This document shows positions 40,401 through 46,084 of a DNA stretch of 64,000 nt, in pieces (within the stretch, counting starts at the first letter, position 1; each line of letters starts with the position of its first letter). The DNA is taken from assembly GCA_030762175.1 (NCBI GenBank), contig CM060842.1, positions 66,341,001-66,405,000 of the forward strand, read 5' to 3'. Source of the DNA: Metallyticus violacea (lineage: Eukaryota > Arthropoda > Insecta > Mantodea > Metallyticidae). The notes beneath the pieces were generated by a model. It saw only the letters and a list, made by a program, of their open reading frames with translations, did no database searches and was not told where the DNA came from. The position numbers and the translations under genes are program-made.

Positions 40401-43400
40401 ACTACATTTTCTTACATTTTGTGGAGAAAAAGATTACTGCAACAATTTTCTTGAAATTTTCATTGGTGTTTCTAGAGATAACAATGAAGCTACTGAAGTA
40501 GAAATATTAAGAAAAATTCATGACCTAGGATTATGAAAGTTTTATATAAAATTGTTGACAAAAAATAGGCTTCAAATAAAAATAATAATTCTTTTTCCAT
40601 TTTTAAATTCTATTAATTCTTCTTCAGAACACAGATAAATATCAAAATAAACTTTCCACATTTAAATCTGGTAACTCTAAATGGTTTTACCACAGTAGGA
40701 ACATAAATTCTAATTTATCATTGGTAAGGTAGGGCCTTCTAATTCCCCTAAAGTAGAAGCTGTTGTACTTATACACAGCTGAATAAAATGCTTAAATATA
40801 GCATGCAAATATCTTACTTGATCACATTCTGTGCATAGTTTCTGCTATCAACAGCATCCTTAATTCTGCAGGCAAAATTTTCAGGGTCTTCTGCTTTGAA
40901 TGTTATATAAATTCTTGGTATCAGATATGATTGTGATAAGTCATCTAATCTAACACAATTAAACAATTTATCTTGAGAATAATATTCTTTAACTGCAATG
41001 TCAACCCATTCATACAATGAGGAAAGAGGCAGGGATTCAACTGTTTGAACAGAATTTTGTAGAACAGGAAGGAAAGCTTTCGCTGGCACGGGATGTTGTA
41101 TGTTATCCAGCATCCCAGTTGCCATCCAGTCCTCTGGAGATCTGTAACATAAAAAGTGAATCTTCTCACTAATAATGAGCATGCTCCTAAATTAAGCTGT
41201 TTCCAGCTCAGGCAAATGAAAAAATTATATTTATGTTATTTTAAATTTTAAATATATGCATTTTATGTAAACATGTACTTTTATGTAATCAAAAAACATG
41301 TCATGCAGAAAATACTATGGGGGTAAAAACTCTTGCACAAATGCTTTAGAATTATTCTCATACAGCTAAAGAAAGAAAAAAAAGTTAAATATAAAAATTC
41401 TTACCTAACCTCATAATCCTCATTGTCAAACAGTTCTAAAGGTAGAAAGTTGAAGTTGCTGTATATACCATATTTTTCCTGACTTTTAAAAATATTATCT
41501 ATAACTTCTGGTGGAATCAATTCTAAAGGGTCTATATTGAAAGAATGTATTAGGTCTTTAATGTTTTGAGAGAAATACTTTCTTTGTTGACGTTCCACAA
41601 AAACTTTTCTTGGGAGACTGCCAGACTCCACCTCACGTAAGTGCTGCACTTTTGGTTTAAGTGTTTGTGAATGAAATGCCTGAAATGCAATTAAACCCTG
41701 ATTAAATTCATGCTATCAGAAATCAATACAGGAGTTACAGCATGAGCATTAATTGCCACTGTGAAATCAAAATCATGCAAATCTCAATGCAGTGGCCTGT
41801 TTTCTGCTTTTAAGAAACCTGAAAATAAGAATTAAATACCAGATAATTAATTTTCTCAGATGTTAGAAAATAAAAATCTCACATTAAATTCAAATTATAG
41901 AATACAATATAAGGACAAATGTTAAATTAAGTAAATATAAATGCATGCACTGTCCTACAGAAAATTAAAAGAACCACATCATGACAATTCAACTGAAATG
42001 TGACGTTGATATGTGACATATCTGTAATGGTGTGAAGCATCCATTAAGGATGTAAAGCTGAGCTTTCCCAAAATTAGCACATTGGCCCCTGCATAATAAT
42101 TTTTATTGATGAATTGAAATATTCTTTATTTGAACTAGTATACTCTGCAGATTACAGATGAGGTCCTATAAAAATGGAATGAAGATGTAATATGTACTTA
42201 AAAAAATGAAGCCCCAAGTGGTAGTTTTCAATAGTATGAAAATCTGACAATGCCCCCTGTCAGACATATTGCAATGAAACAGTACATAGCATGAAAACTC
42301 CAATTCTCTTGAGTTCTGAATCTTTACAATCTTTAAGTTTATTAGTCATAAGTTTAAAACCAAAAACTGTGCCTAAGACTGTAATATGTACATGCACCAC
42401 TTCATAATTGCTGGCTCTATGCACATTCTTTAAAATATCTGTAAAATACTTTTCATCATATAATCATAAAATTATGATAAGAAATGAGAAAATTATTTAT
42501 ATTTCACTCATCATGTGATAAATCCATCATGCAGTCCCAATTACTTGATTTTAAGGCACCCCATTCTTTTATACCGTAAGGAAAATTGATACAACAAGAA
42601 AAAAAGCATGATGACTGCAAGGCTTCCACAGCCTATGTCATTGGTGTACTGAGCTGCTGGAGAAGGCCATGTCTAATCATGATTTAAACTTATATTTTTC
42701 CCCAAGAGGTTGTCAGCCTCCCCTGCATTGCTATACATTGTCAGTTGAACCCTAACATAGGATCTAGCTGGCAACAGATAACAGCCAGAAGAAGTGCAAC
42801 AAAACGCACTTTTCAGTAATTAATTAATTTTAAGTACCTAATAATTATGTCTACTATAAGAGCTTATTTACATGTTTGATGTGATTAGATTTAAATGTAT
42901 TATAAAATTATTAAATAGGCTAGCAGTTTTATTTTCTCATTAAAATAGTTATTTCAGCAGATGATTTTAATTGTTTTATTTCGATTTCACAACAGATTTC
43001 TATTTAATTATATTATTGATGTTGTTTGAAATAATTAATTATCCAGCCTTTTGGCTCTTTGCATAGCTCCATACAGGAAGCTCCTTTGAGCTTGAGCTTC
43101 CTGTATAACCCATTTCTTTTTCTGTGATTTAAATTTGGACATGCTGTAACTAATAGCATATGTATGATAGTTCCATACTTACAACTTTTTCTTGGGCTCC
43201 AAATGTAATCCACCTCTCTTCTGATACCAAGAATGTTTGTACTGATGGCTTTGGAAGTCTAGGAATAATAGGAGCATATTGCTCTGTATTCACCTGCCAT
43301 ATTAATTTGGTCTGTTTTGGTAATAATGTTCTGATTTCTTTTTGTTTATCATGTTCACCTCTAATAGCAATTGCTTCTGAATAGTAACCTCTTTTAGGAT

Positions 43401-43443
43401 TAGCACCATTGTTTTTTCTTCTTTTTCTTAATTCCATTATATC
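1668..43443 (-). CDS. DNAH1: Axonemal dynein heavy chain 1, 5' part of gene (22 exons, partial)
   Basis: Inner-arm axonemal dynein heavy chain, a force-generating ATPase of motile cilia and flagella. Twenty-two minus-strand exons (join 43443-43183 down to 1831-1668) total 4,250 nt, about 1,416 codons. Every internal junction has AG/GT sites and compatible phase, and no stop interrupts the join, so this is a functional gene and not a pseudogene. Residues 1 to about 780 form the poorly conserved tail. Residues from about 785 to 1416 form the DHC_N2 linker, with LKERHW, LLDDHIVLTQ, YLEPIF.SEDI, FLSDDELLEIL, MYSAEGE, WPGQIV and VHARDV in canonical order. DNAH1 rather than DNAH3/7/12/6 is chosen from my memory of family sequences: TASDWL before an IDAE motif, SFSP in the DDHIV exon, QLPVES, and YSAEGE followed by NVEDWL. 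The AAA motor, stalk and C-terminus are outside the window. Large introns (up to about 6 kb) are filled with transposable elements. Orthologue assignment is inference; dynein heavy chain identity is near certain. Confidence 0.93.
2510..2713 (-). CDS. DNAH1: DNAH1 exon u (WPGQIV motif)
   Basis: Acceptor tatatttag before 2713, donor GTATGA at 2509; phase 0 to 0, 68 codons. Contains VE.TMKNTIR and DWVLLWPGQIVIAGSQTAWT, the universal W..pGQ.v......W linker motif. Confidence 0.97.
3191..3385 (+). repeat. (TTC)n/(TCC)n compound microsatellite
   Basis: TTC units alternate with blocks of TCC for almost 200 bases, giving a pure polypyrimidine strand (mirror-like, triplex-prone) in a dynein intron. 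Confidence 0.95.
3960..4941 (+). pseudogene. Degenerate copy of a multicopy invertebrate ORF (function unknown)
   Basis: Frames together spell CYFYTCKIAGYNRKK, IKYSNLNSAT, PHGPELPIPT, then FIDSS, LKAVLLHNGNK, PLAHFTNLGESYE, ICGDLKVIGL and YTKFPCFLC, with several stops and frame changes. I recall this set of motifs (MIWREP..H..DCYFC, QYPNL.SA, LFIDSS..SLKAVLLHNG, CGDLK, CFLC.WDSR) from dispersed, uncharacterised genes of insects and other invertebrates. The multicopy spread suggests a transposon-linked gene. It lies in a dynein intron, opposite strand, and its 3' end is cut by a SINE fragment at 4942. Confidence 0.5.
4942..5088 (-). mobile_element. SINE family 2, truncated copy
   Basis: Minus strand carries the tRNA-like head (box B-like patch, decayed) followed by the shared body also seen at 58654-58941. 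It lacks the 3' half. It interrupts the uncharacterised ORF relic ending at 4941. Confidence 0.75.
5259..5372 (-). CDS. DNAH1: DNAH1 exon t
   Basis: Acceptor ttatttcag before 5372, donor GTTAGA at 5258; phase 0 to 0, 38 codons. Contains ITAMYSAEGECVNL and NVEDWLLQ, the 'M.S.EGE.V.L' and 'VE.WL' linker motifs. Confidence 0.96.
5494..5830 (-). mobile_element. mariner/IS630-type transposase 3' fragment
   Basis: On minus, frames give the decayed C-terminal '..PDLNP...W..LK' region of an IS630/mariner transposase. The fragment ends near a terminal repeat-like 'tataaagtctggaacca' at 5498-5514. Only the last third of the element is left. Confidence 0.5.
5836..6660 (+). mobile_element. Non-LTR retrotransposon 3' fragment
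   Basis: A 155-codon frame (to 6303) continues after a stop into CPLCRDKEDVKHIIYEC, the CxxC...H....C knuckle near the C-terminus of LINE reverse transcriptase proteins. The shared RGRERYI motif links it to the copy at 31440-32583. It ends in a short (AAGT)n-like tail near 6645-6660. Confidence 0.75.
7210..7640 (-). mobile_element. IS630/mariner-like transposase fragment
   Basis: Minus-strand frames read QKILKVEQFHLHKL, then FGDVNKQILKHWLNKDPNSF and GSPKLIV, matching the 'g.vN.qN...W...NP' and 'SPKV.VW' patches of insect Tc1/mariner-like transposases. Several stops. Both ends are lost. Confidence 0.55.
8260..8487 (-). CDS. DNAH1: DNAH1 exon s (FLSDDELLEIL motif)
   Basis: Acceptor atttttacag before 8487, donor GTATGA at 8259; phase 0 to 0, 76 codons. 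Contains GLSEYLEIKRKCFPRLYFLS then DDELLEIL and VQPHLHKCFENI, the best-conserved linker block. The following intron is about 2.9 kb. Confidence 0.98.
8915..8968 (-). ncRNA. Hammerhead-like motif (left arm)
   Basis: Mirror of the plus-strand motif: CTGAAGA at 8956-8950 and GAAA at 8933-8930 on minus, same stem II. Stem III reads GGCA rather than CGCG, so it is less likely to be active. Confidence 0.5.
9351..9412 (+). ncRNA. Hammerhead ribozyme-like motif (right arm)
   Basis: CTGAAGA at 9365-9371, stem II GGAGA/TCTCC (9374-9378 with 9382-9386, GAT loop), GAAA at 9388-9391, palindromic CGCG, then UC at 9396-9397. All catalytic core blocks are intact. Stem I is only weakly formed, so activity is uncertain. 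Confidence 0.6.
9555..10595. mobile_element. Diverged inverted pair of Penelope-like 3' ends
   Basis: Left arm (about 9555-9905, minus) and right arm (about 10206-10595, plus) both encode decayed GIY-YIG sequence (RNLETCTKENFRNI; KKEHLRNIHYRQIQKSA; ELMTWEKF; MNFKTPL) and end in CTGATG...ATGTCC blocks. About 300 bases of unrelated DNA separate them. Older than the pair at 8871-9450. Confidence 0.65.
10490..10553 (+). ncRNA. Hammerhead-like motif, one core change
   Basis: CTGATGA at 10504-10510; stem II GGGA/TCCC; AAAA where GAAA is expected; ATG then UC at 10536-10537. Outer stem I TTGGT (10493-10497) pairs with ACCAA (10548-10552). The G-to-A change in the core should abolish cleavage. Confidence 0.45.
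11708..12160 (-). mobile_element. 5'-truncated LINE inserted in the Penelope RT
   Basis: Minus strand encodes the C-terminus of a CR1/Jockey-like ORF2 (TYNTGNRNRVDIPYHRLQ, GIKLFKSL, FYSIQEFEVENKE stop) followed by a short 3' UTR and an (ATT)n tail at 11737-11707. The Penelope frame resumes right after it. 5' truncation and simple-repeat tail fit target-primed insertion. Confidence 0.75.
13178..13243 (+). ncRNA. Type I hammerhead ribozyme motif, complete core
   Basis: CTGAAGA 13195-13201; stem II GAGAG/CTCTT with AAAATG loop; GAAA 13219-13222; palindromic CATG stem III; UA at 13227-13228 as cleavage site. Stem I has CAG/CTG next to the core (13192-13194 with 13229-13231) and CTTCA/TGAAG further out (13178-13182 with 13239-13243) around an internal loop. 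This is the best candidate in the window and has the minimal stem III expected of Penelope-type hammerheads. Confidence 0.75.
13444..13576 (-). CDS. DNAH1: DNAH1 exon r (YLEPIF motif)
   Basis: Acceptor taattgcag before 13576, donor GTAGGG at 13443. One base completes Lys, then 44 codons to phase 0. Contains WMYLEPIFASEDINRQLP and W.RIM, canonical linker motifs. Confidence 0.97.
13900..14190 (+). mobile_element. mariner/IS630-like transposase 3' remnant
   Basis: Plus-strand frames give LRSQKVGVWYVIS and later NNIVQRVW...NDEHFKHLL followed by a stop, matching the 'kv.VW..is' patch and the '..HFEHLL' C-terminus of insect mariner-like transposases. Strongly decayed. Confidence 0.4.
15090..15267 (-). 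CDS. DNAH1: DNAH1 exon q (LLDDHIV motif)
   Basis: Acceptor atattctag before 15267, donor GTGAGC at 15089. Completes Gly, then 58 codons plus AA. Contains LLLDDHIVLTQQLSFSPF, matching the L.DD.i..tQ...sp linker motif; SFSP rather than RGSP favours DNAH1. Confidence 0.96.
16434..16491 (+). repeat. (GGT)n(GAT)n microsatellite
   Basis: About nine GGT units pass into about ten GAT units. It lies close to a Penelope-like terminal fragment at 16560-16690. Confidence 0.9.
16560..16690 (-). mobile_element. Penelope-like 3' end fragment
   Basis: Shares the 'gaagcat.aagagtgtt.agatgac' terminus (minus) with the pair at 388-1286. The hammerhead region is eroded beyond recognition. Confidence 0.5.
17020..17695. 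mobile_element. Non-autonomous DNA transposon with ~150-bp terminal inverted repeats
   Basis: Left end (from 17023, tgtgtctgaaaagtttggtg, then gaatggtgccat) is the reverse complement of the right end (to about 17690) over roughly 150 bases at about 80% identity; both contain CATGGAC. The 360-base centre has no transposase. It lies in the dynein intron next to exon p. Confidence 0.65.
17897..18088 (-). CDS. DNAH1: DNAH1 exon p
   Basis: Acceptor aaaaacag before 18088, donor GTAATT at 17896. Completes Gly, then 63 codons plus G. Contains EAAAKEFTIEQTLKKMEEEW, the conserved A.KE..iE..L..M...W motif of DHC_N2. Confidence 0.96.
18787..18992 (-). mobile_element. SINE family 1 copy
   Basis: tRNA-like head on minus (box A-like gaggtcattaagg, box B ggttcgattcc) and shared body. 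Flanked by attctgcatt (18776-18785) and attctacatt (18993-19002), a TSD with one mismatch. Shorter body than the copy at 19669. Confidence 0.85.
19078..19206 (-). CDS. DNAH1: DNAH1 exon o (LKERHW motif)
   Basis: Acceptor aatatgcag before 19206, donor GTATTC at 19077. Completes Ala, then 42 codons plus G. Contains NPGLKERHWQDIS, the near-invariant RHW motif of dynein heavy chain linkers. Confidence 0.96.
19292..19423 (-). CDS. DNAH1: DNAH1 exon n
   Basis: Acceptor ctttgtttag before 19423, donor GTGAGT at 19291. Completes Asp, then 43 codons plus G. Encodes WLKSHEIWLDNPMINIDAES, a strongly conserved linker patch. Confidence 0.94.
19669..19948 (-). mobile_element. SINE family 1 copy
   Basis: Full-length tRNA-derived SINE, head at the right end. 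Flanking aaatgttctgag (19657-19668) and aaatcttctgag (19949-19960) are a 12-bp TSD with one mismatch. Lies in the intron upstream of dynein exon n. Confidence 0.9.
20150..20225 (-). ncRNA. Possible decayed hammerhead motif
   Basis: Minus strand reads CTGATGG, then GGAAC/GGTTC-like stem II, AAAA, CATG and UU. Both core blocks carry one change. No Penelope coding was recognised beside it. Confidence 0.25.
21003..21183 (-). CDS. DNAH1: DNAH1 exon m
   Basis: Acceptor aactttag before 21183, donor GTATGT at 21002. 60 codons plus G. Contains NQRQRLFGLNVVPFQSL (the N.RE.lF motif) and FEPYKNLW, followed by TAS, which with the next exon gives the DNAH1-like TASDWL. Confidence 0.94.
21560..21802 (-). 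CDS. DNAH1: DNAH1 exon l (entry to linker region)
   Basis: Acceptor tattttag before 21802, donor GTAAGT at 21559; phase 0 to 0, 81 codons. Encodes the Y.vLd.F.y pattern followed by FYMKWDTIGWPLKI, a recognisable start of the conserved region preceding the DHC linker. Confidence 0.93.
21985..22450 (+). mobile_element. mariner-like transposase fragment
   Basis: Plus frames read DDYTWIYQLDPETKHRSLVW (first catalytic Asp region, 'DEtWi...dPetK.qS..W') and later LVHHDNAFAPTENT (second Asp, 'HHDNA'). Frames are broken. Directly followed by the LINE at 22490. Confidence 0.65.
22490..25209 (+). mobile_element. Degenerate non-LTR retrotransposon with nested SINE
   Basis: Reverse transcriptase blocks in order: SILGKVFTEI, GRFYMVFIDFEKAFETINRK, VRKGCKLSPILFNLYIDDI, LLLADDLVI, then GLKINEKK. 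Stops and frameshifts are frequent. The 3' end is gaaataaattcaaattcaaa (25190-25209), like the copy ending near 32583. A SINE splits the RT at 22839-23120; removing it restores the local reading frame. Confidence 0.85.
22839..23120 (+). mobile_element. SINE family 1 copy nested in the LINE
   Basis: tRNA-like head at the left (gtggccgaggtcattaagg, ggttcgaatacc), body to 23120. Flanked by an exact 13-bp TSD ttctttccatttt (22826-22838 and 23121-23133). Younger than the LINE it disrupts. Confidence 0.95.
25255..25640 (+). mobile_element. CR1/Jockey-like LINE C-terminal fragment
   Basis: Frames give YNTRQ-like HHTRQKLDLHIGF, NMGSKIYNKL and a final FFINEF, the classic C-terminal 'Y.TR.....l....GvklyN.LP......F....L' of these LINEs. 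Broken by frameshifts; abuts the previous LINE 3' end. Confidence 0.65.
26370..26582 (-). mobile_element. Old tRNA-derived SINE fragment
   Basis: Minus strand has box A-like ggtccaggcagtaatg and box B-like gattcaaatcc with a body including gaaaacc.tggaaaatctgaatcagg, a distant version of family 1. Confidence 0.5.
26771..26914 (-). CDS. DNAH1: DNAH1 exon k
   Basis: Acceptor aatttgcag before 26914, donor GTAAGT at 26770; phase 0 to 0, 48 codons. Contains VYEEYKHISVQLSQKP and IKEWMETIPLIV. The following intron (21803-26770) is about 5 kb and holds a LINE with a nested SINE. Confidence 0.9.
27123..27348 (-). CDS. DNAH1: DNAH1 exon j
   Basis: Acceptor gataaatag before 27348, donor GTAAGT at 27122. 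One base plus 75 codons to phase 0. Contains EEIAYQRRMKINLEV and IIIGPFILNVEPLK. An 'I.IGPF.I.' segment recurs in axonemal heavy chains at this point of the tail. Confidence 0.9.
27739..27998 (-). CDS. DNAH1: DNAH1 exon i
   Basis: Acceptor ttttttcag before 27998, donor GTTTGT at 27738 (GT followed by a weak consensus). 86 codons plus AG, which completes to Ser in the next exon. Starts PVLIPLFDNPLIWTHYVRQV. Confidence 0.88.
28313..28528 (-). CDS. DNAH1: DNAH1 exon h
   Basis: Acceptor tctttttag before 28528, donor GTATTA at 28312; phase 0 to 0, 72 codons. Tail segment with SLNMFTDLI and a proline-rich VDPPIFLLFLK. Confidence 0.9.
29892..30048. mobile_element. Short hairpin derived from the 8871-9450 element
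   Basis: Arms of about 71-75 bases (29892-29962 and 29974-30048) around an 11-nt loop. The outer sequence and the following gttatattgccactccatt are shared with the larger hairpin at 8871-9450. Minus strand keeps GGAGA..TCTCC, GAAA, GCG, UC but has lost CTGANGA, so no complete ribozyme is present. Confidence 0.75.
30156..30323 (-). CDS. DNAH1: DNAH1 exon g
   Basis: Acceptor atttacag before 30323, donor GTAAAA at 30155; phase 0 to 0, 56 codons. Contains KGWFNILESRYEIYEISKL, typical of the axonemal DHC tail. Confidence 0.9.
30776..30987 (-). CDS. DNAH1: DNAH1 exon f
   Basis: Acceptor aattttcag before 30987, donor GTAAGT at 30775. Two bases complete a split Ala codon, then 70 codons to phase 0. 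Contains CIDTGMIDFWNVRKSVHW and SLEEFEAIELQ, typical DHC tail sequence. Confidence 0.88.
31440..32583 (+). mobile_element. Non-LTR retrotransposon 3' fragment with nested SINE
   Basis: A frame with GFCKEIKTRIEDIEKQEIW and VRGRERYIK continues to CPMCEKSDSSWHYILEC, the LINE C-terminal knuckle; same family as 5836-6660. Its 3' end gaaataaattcattcaaat matches the LINE at 22490-25209. The SINE at 32171-32458 sits in its 3' UTR. Confidence 0.75.
32171..32458 (-). mobile_element. SINE family 2 copy nested in LINE 3' UTR
   Basis: tRNA-like head at the right end on minus (ggtcctggtggtgtagtg type, box B gggttcaaactcc). Exact 10-bp TSD tagtagttat at 32161-32170 and 32459-32468. Confidence 0.9.
32862..32940 (+). 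repeat. (CATT)n microsatellite
   Basis: About 20 perfect CATT units in the dynein intron between exons e and f. Confidence 0.95.
33693..33828 (-). CDS. DNAH1: DNAH1 exon e
   Basis: Acceptor tttgcag before 33828, donor GTAAGG at 33692. 45 codons plus one nucleotide (G). Includes LTHELNCMYKRALGE and a run of four lysines encoded by an A-rich stretch, a place where sequencing slippage would shift the frame; the frame is intact as given. Confidence 0.85.
34721..34850 (-). CDS. DNAH1: DNAH1 exon d
   Basis: Acceptor tttaatcag before 34850, donor GTAATG at 34720. The first A completes a Lys codon, then 43 codons end in phase 0. Contains YQLYIDCMLLSGLDD and a final FSSDFKER. It follows the largest intron (34851-40817, about 6 kb), which holds two hairpin elements. 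Confidence 0.87.
35001..35217. mobile_element. Hairpin element with hammerhead-like core
   Basis: Arms about 35001-35091 and 35130-35217 are inverted copies; within them a second perfect stem pairs 35041-35056 with 35103-35118 (16 bp, one wobble). Contains CTGATGA on both strands. Resembles the terminal hairpins of Penelope-like elements but no coding sequence remains. Confidence 0.65.
35041..35118 (+). ncRNA. Hammerhead-like fold, second core block lost
   Basis: 16-bp stem I, CTGATGA at 35071-35077, stem II GAAGGC/GCCTTC, but TAAT in place of GAAA before CATATCC. The fold is retained while catalysis is unlikely. Confidence 0.4.
35860..35935 (-). repeat. Dispersed repeat family R, partial copy
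   Basis: Minus strand matches the 'ctatctcaaatt.c...taagac.cc..tacactctctgaaatt' block also at 37250-37340, 38235-38330 (plus) and 62703-62770 (minus). Confidence 0.6.
36355..38135 (+). repeat. Three direct copies of a ~55-bp block
   Basis: A block of the form 'tgtataattcaatggtaa..ggagc..agagtattaaatcgactcac' occurs at about 36355-36410, 36705-36765 and 38075-38135, same orientation. The interval 36590-36700 between the first two is locally GC-richer and of unknown origin. Confidence 0.55.
36870..37340 (+). repeat. Dispersed repeat family R, long copy
   Basis: Matches, over roughly 450 bases, the reverse complement of 62703-63180 (shared segments: gcatgacaagaa..., cattgtcaaatgatta, atgtttagttgtgga). 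A box B-like patch and a box A-like patch on minus near the left end suggest a tRNA-derived SINE or Pol III unit. No coding capacity seen. Confidence 0.6.
38235..38330 (+). repeat. Dispersed repeat family R, partial copy
   Basis: Contains ccctatctcaaattgcttgt and gttgttcattaatacttt, matching the 3' part of the copy at 36870-37340. Confidence 0.55.
39660..39720 (-). ncRNA. Hammerhead-like motif, opposite arm
   Basis: Minus CTGATGA at 39712-39706, a weakened stem II, CAAA in place of GAAA, then TGTATGUC. It retains the GUC site that the plus-strand copy lost. Confidence 0.35.
39810..39864 (+). ncRNA. Type I hammerhead-like motif
   Basis: CTGATGA 39819-39825; stem II TGGAA/TTCCA; GAAA 39843-39846; CATATA then UC at 39853-39854. 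Stem I: CAG/CTG (39816-39818 with 39855-39857) and GTTTA/TAAAT (39810-39814 with 39860-39864). Core blocks intact, but the base before the UC cleavage dinucleotide no longer pairs. Confidence 0.55.
40818..41141 (-). CDS. DNAH1: DNAH1 exon c
   Basis: Acceptor gttacag before 41141, donor GTAAGA at 40817. The first base completes a split Arg codon and two bases (AA) are left over. 107 full codons of tail sequence, including SPEDWMATGML and LYEWVDIAVKEYYSQD. Confidence 0.87.
41405..41679 (-). CDS. DNAH1: DNAH1 exon b
   Basis: Acceptor ttgcatttcag before 41679, donor GTAAGA at 41404. Starts in phase 0 and leaves two nucleotides (AG), completed to Arg by the next exon. 91 full codons of N-terminal tail, charged and helical, with PLELIPPEVIDNIF and a terminal NEDYEV. 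No enzymatic motif is expected here. Confidence 0.85.
43183..43443 (-). CDS. DNAH1: DNAH1 exon a (first exon seen, 87 codons)
   Basis: Acceptor tttcag before 43443 and donor GTAAGT at 43182; phase 0 to 0. Encodes a basic stretch (ELRKRRKNN), then a proline-rich segment (IIPRLPKPSVQTF) and EERW. This fits the variable extreme N-terminal tail. Reading can also continue without a splice to an ATG at 43474-43476, which has an in-frame TAG directly upstream. So either a short upstream exon carries the start or translation begins here. I could not recognise an upstream exon. Confidence 0.8.
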
Positions 43444-43504
43444 CTGAAACATTTTATATACAAAATTCAATAGCATCTAGTTACCACCACTACTAAAATG
43501 ATAG

Positions 43505-43725
43505 CACATCCCATTGGGATTTAGCCTTTTTCATCATCTTCCTCCATTCCTCTCTGTCAACCACCATTCCCCTTCACCTGCTATTCCAAAGAAATTCCTG
43601 TCAGTTGTCTGCACATCAACTCCTCTCTCTTTAGGTCCTTCTAGAGGTCTTTTATCATATATAGTTCCATTCTTCCATCCTACAGACATGGCCAGACCAT
43701 TTCAATGTTTTCACTTATGGTAATG
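43505..43725 (-). mobile_element. Possible LINE 3' fragment
   Basis: Minus frames give LKWSGHVCRMEEWN and later DRGEW-like/ERNGG patches typical of the C-terminus of RTE/CR1-like ORF2 ('W.GH..RM', 'DR..W'). Short and broken; lies just upstream of the first dynein exon. Confidence 0.35.
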
Positions 43726-44743
43726 AGCTAGAAATAACAGCAGTTGTTAATTTATTGCTAAAGGTAAATGAGGCCTTGTAAGAAAACATTTGTATTTTTC
43801 CAAAAGTTTATGAGAGATATATTTGTGGATTAACATAAAATAAAACTGCTGTTTTAGCATCTGTAGTTTTTTAATTTACCTATTATTTAAAAATTTAAAT
43901 GGATCAACTGCAATGAAAGTATATTGCTCGCTTTTTCTTTGCAAGGAAAATCAGTCAATCAGTTAATGAAGTTTCAGAGCTTATAGTCAGCCAACCCATC
44001 AACAATTGAATTAATCTTCGTTAAAAGGGGATATATTATAAAAATCAATATTTTTAGAAAAAAACAAAAACTACCTCAACTATATTAATCAGAGAGAGAG
44101 TTGGTATTATAACACATTACAGTTCATTTACTTAGATTTAGGACATGTCCTAAGCAATTGAGGTGAAGGTAATGTTTTAAAACACCAACTATTTATCTAA
44201 TATGAAGTGCAATATGTTACAACACCAACTCTCCATCTAATTAATATAGGATGACTTTACTGTATACAACTTCTAAATGTTAAATATCTTTATTATGCAC
44301 TTTATGTTTTTTTTTTCTCCCATAGAGGAGACTGGTTTGCAGTAACCAATGAGGTGATCAGTATCATATTTGTACTTATATGAATATGGTAGCCATTTAG
44401 ATTTGTGCAATCATCTCTTTATAATGACTTGAAAAGAATATTTTTTCTATGATATTTTTTTTCCCATTTTATTTATTTCTAGAAATATAAACATGTTGTT
44501 ATATCTCACACCATTAGTACACTAATAATGGTAACTTATGTCGAAAAATAAAAAATTACTACATTCTAAAAATAATATTAAATTTTAAATTTTCTTCTTC
44601 TTTTTTGAATGGTGTTTAATGCTTGTCTTTAGTACTGAGCCTCTTTTTCTCATATTAATAACTCTGGAGTAGCAAAATTGAAATATTTATTACAAGTGTT
44701 TGATGTTAAAAGTATGTTTCATTCTCCTTATTTCAGTATACCT

Positions 44744-45120
44744 TTTTTTTTTTTTTTTGAGCTTGGACTTCCTTTTACATCTGATCTTGGCCACCAATGC
44801 AGCATGGAGTAGAAATCATAACCTATAATGCAAGGAGAAAGCATTGCTAGACCATCTAACCTCCTACTGTTGGCCAAAACTTGCCCTGGATAAACTTTCA
44901 TGGTTCTCAAAGGTGGAACTCAATGTTGTTTACTGTCAGATTGAATTATTCCCAAAATCTTTAACATTAGCTTTTCCTGGAATACTGTCAGAATTTCCAT
45001 ATCCTGCAATTCTTGCAGATAATGAGGGGCCAGTTTTGAAATTAGTTTCCTCGGTCTAACAGAATTTCTTGTACTTCTTGGACCACCATTTTTAAATGAA
45101 TGAATATCTCTAGTGTGCAC
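44744..45120 (-). mobile_element. Poly(A)-tailed retroposed fragment
   Basis: Minus strand carries two open segments (PRSTRNSVRPRKLISKLAP; YPGQVLANSRRLDGL) ending in a run of 17 A residues (44744-44760). Simplest reading is a retrotransposed transcript or SINE-like element. Source not recognised; TSDs not clear. Confidence 0.4.
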
Positions 45121-46084
45121 CTATTTTACAGGAAAGCACCTCCTGATAATGTGCATCTATTGACTGATAAGGACTGCATCAGAAACTAGACAATGGAAAT
45201 GTATTTTCAGAGTAGCTAGTTAAGTGTTGTGATCATTTAGTATTTAAAGGAGAATGCAGATATCATCCCATATATTCCATTTTAACTGTAAACTAGAATT
45301 TTAATGTTTGATTCAAAATGTTATATAAATGGTAAAACCTCATTTACCATTTTCCATGTATATACCTATACTCAAAATAGATACATAACTATTTAAATGA
45401 AAATCTCATTTTAACAATAGCCCAATTCAATTTCAGATATGCCAGAATATCCAGGTACTTATGCGAGAATAATCCTGTTAGGATCTAAGTAAGTCTTAAA
45501 CAGACAGAACATGTGAACATATTACAGTATACAGCAGGAATTGATTGAGCAGTTCTAATATCATGCATCCCATTCATCTATCTGTCAGCTGATCGATAAT
45601 GTGGCCTGCCACTATTTGCATGACTGGAATATATGGCAGCAAAAGATAGTAAAGGTTCTTGCATATAGCTTGAGACAACAGATGGTGTGAAAAGATTCTG
45701 ATAATAAATGATGGTAGCAAAATAAACTTCAAGCCTTGGCTAATAATTACAGTTTAGAAAAAACCAAATGTCTAGGGCCCCCTATTCCATATATGTTGAG
45801 AGCAGGTACTTGTAAGAAAAGACATTGCATGAATGTTCTCATCTCATTAACTACTAGCCAAGTGACTGTCGACAAGCCAATATATAAGCATACTTACTAT
45901 ACTTTCAACCAGATCAAAAGTTACTACACTGCAGATTTCTACAGTTGAGCTCTTGTTAAGGTGGTATCAATAGCAAAACCTGATTCATTTGCATTATATG
46001 TTCAGAATGGTTAAAGACAGATTGGTAATTTTATTAGTATGTTACATATATTGAACTGCTCTTTCTGTCCATTACAGCTAATGC

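Noticed and set aside
1668..43443. Dynein segment as a pseudogene
   Set aside because: All 22 exons are open, all junctions are in phase and every linker motif is intact.
43729..44700. Possible upstream DNAH1 exon
   Set aside because: No open segment with a start codon and a phase-0 donor could be supported in this AT-rich stretch.
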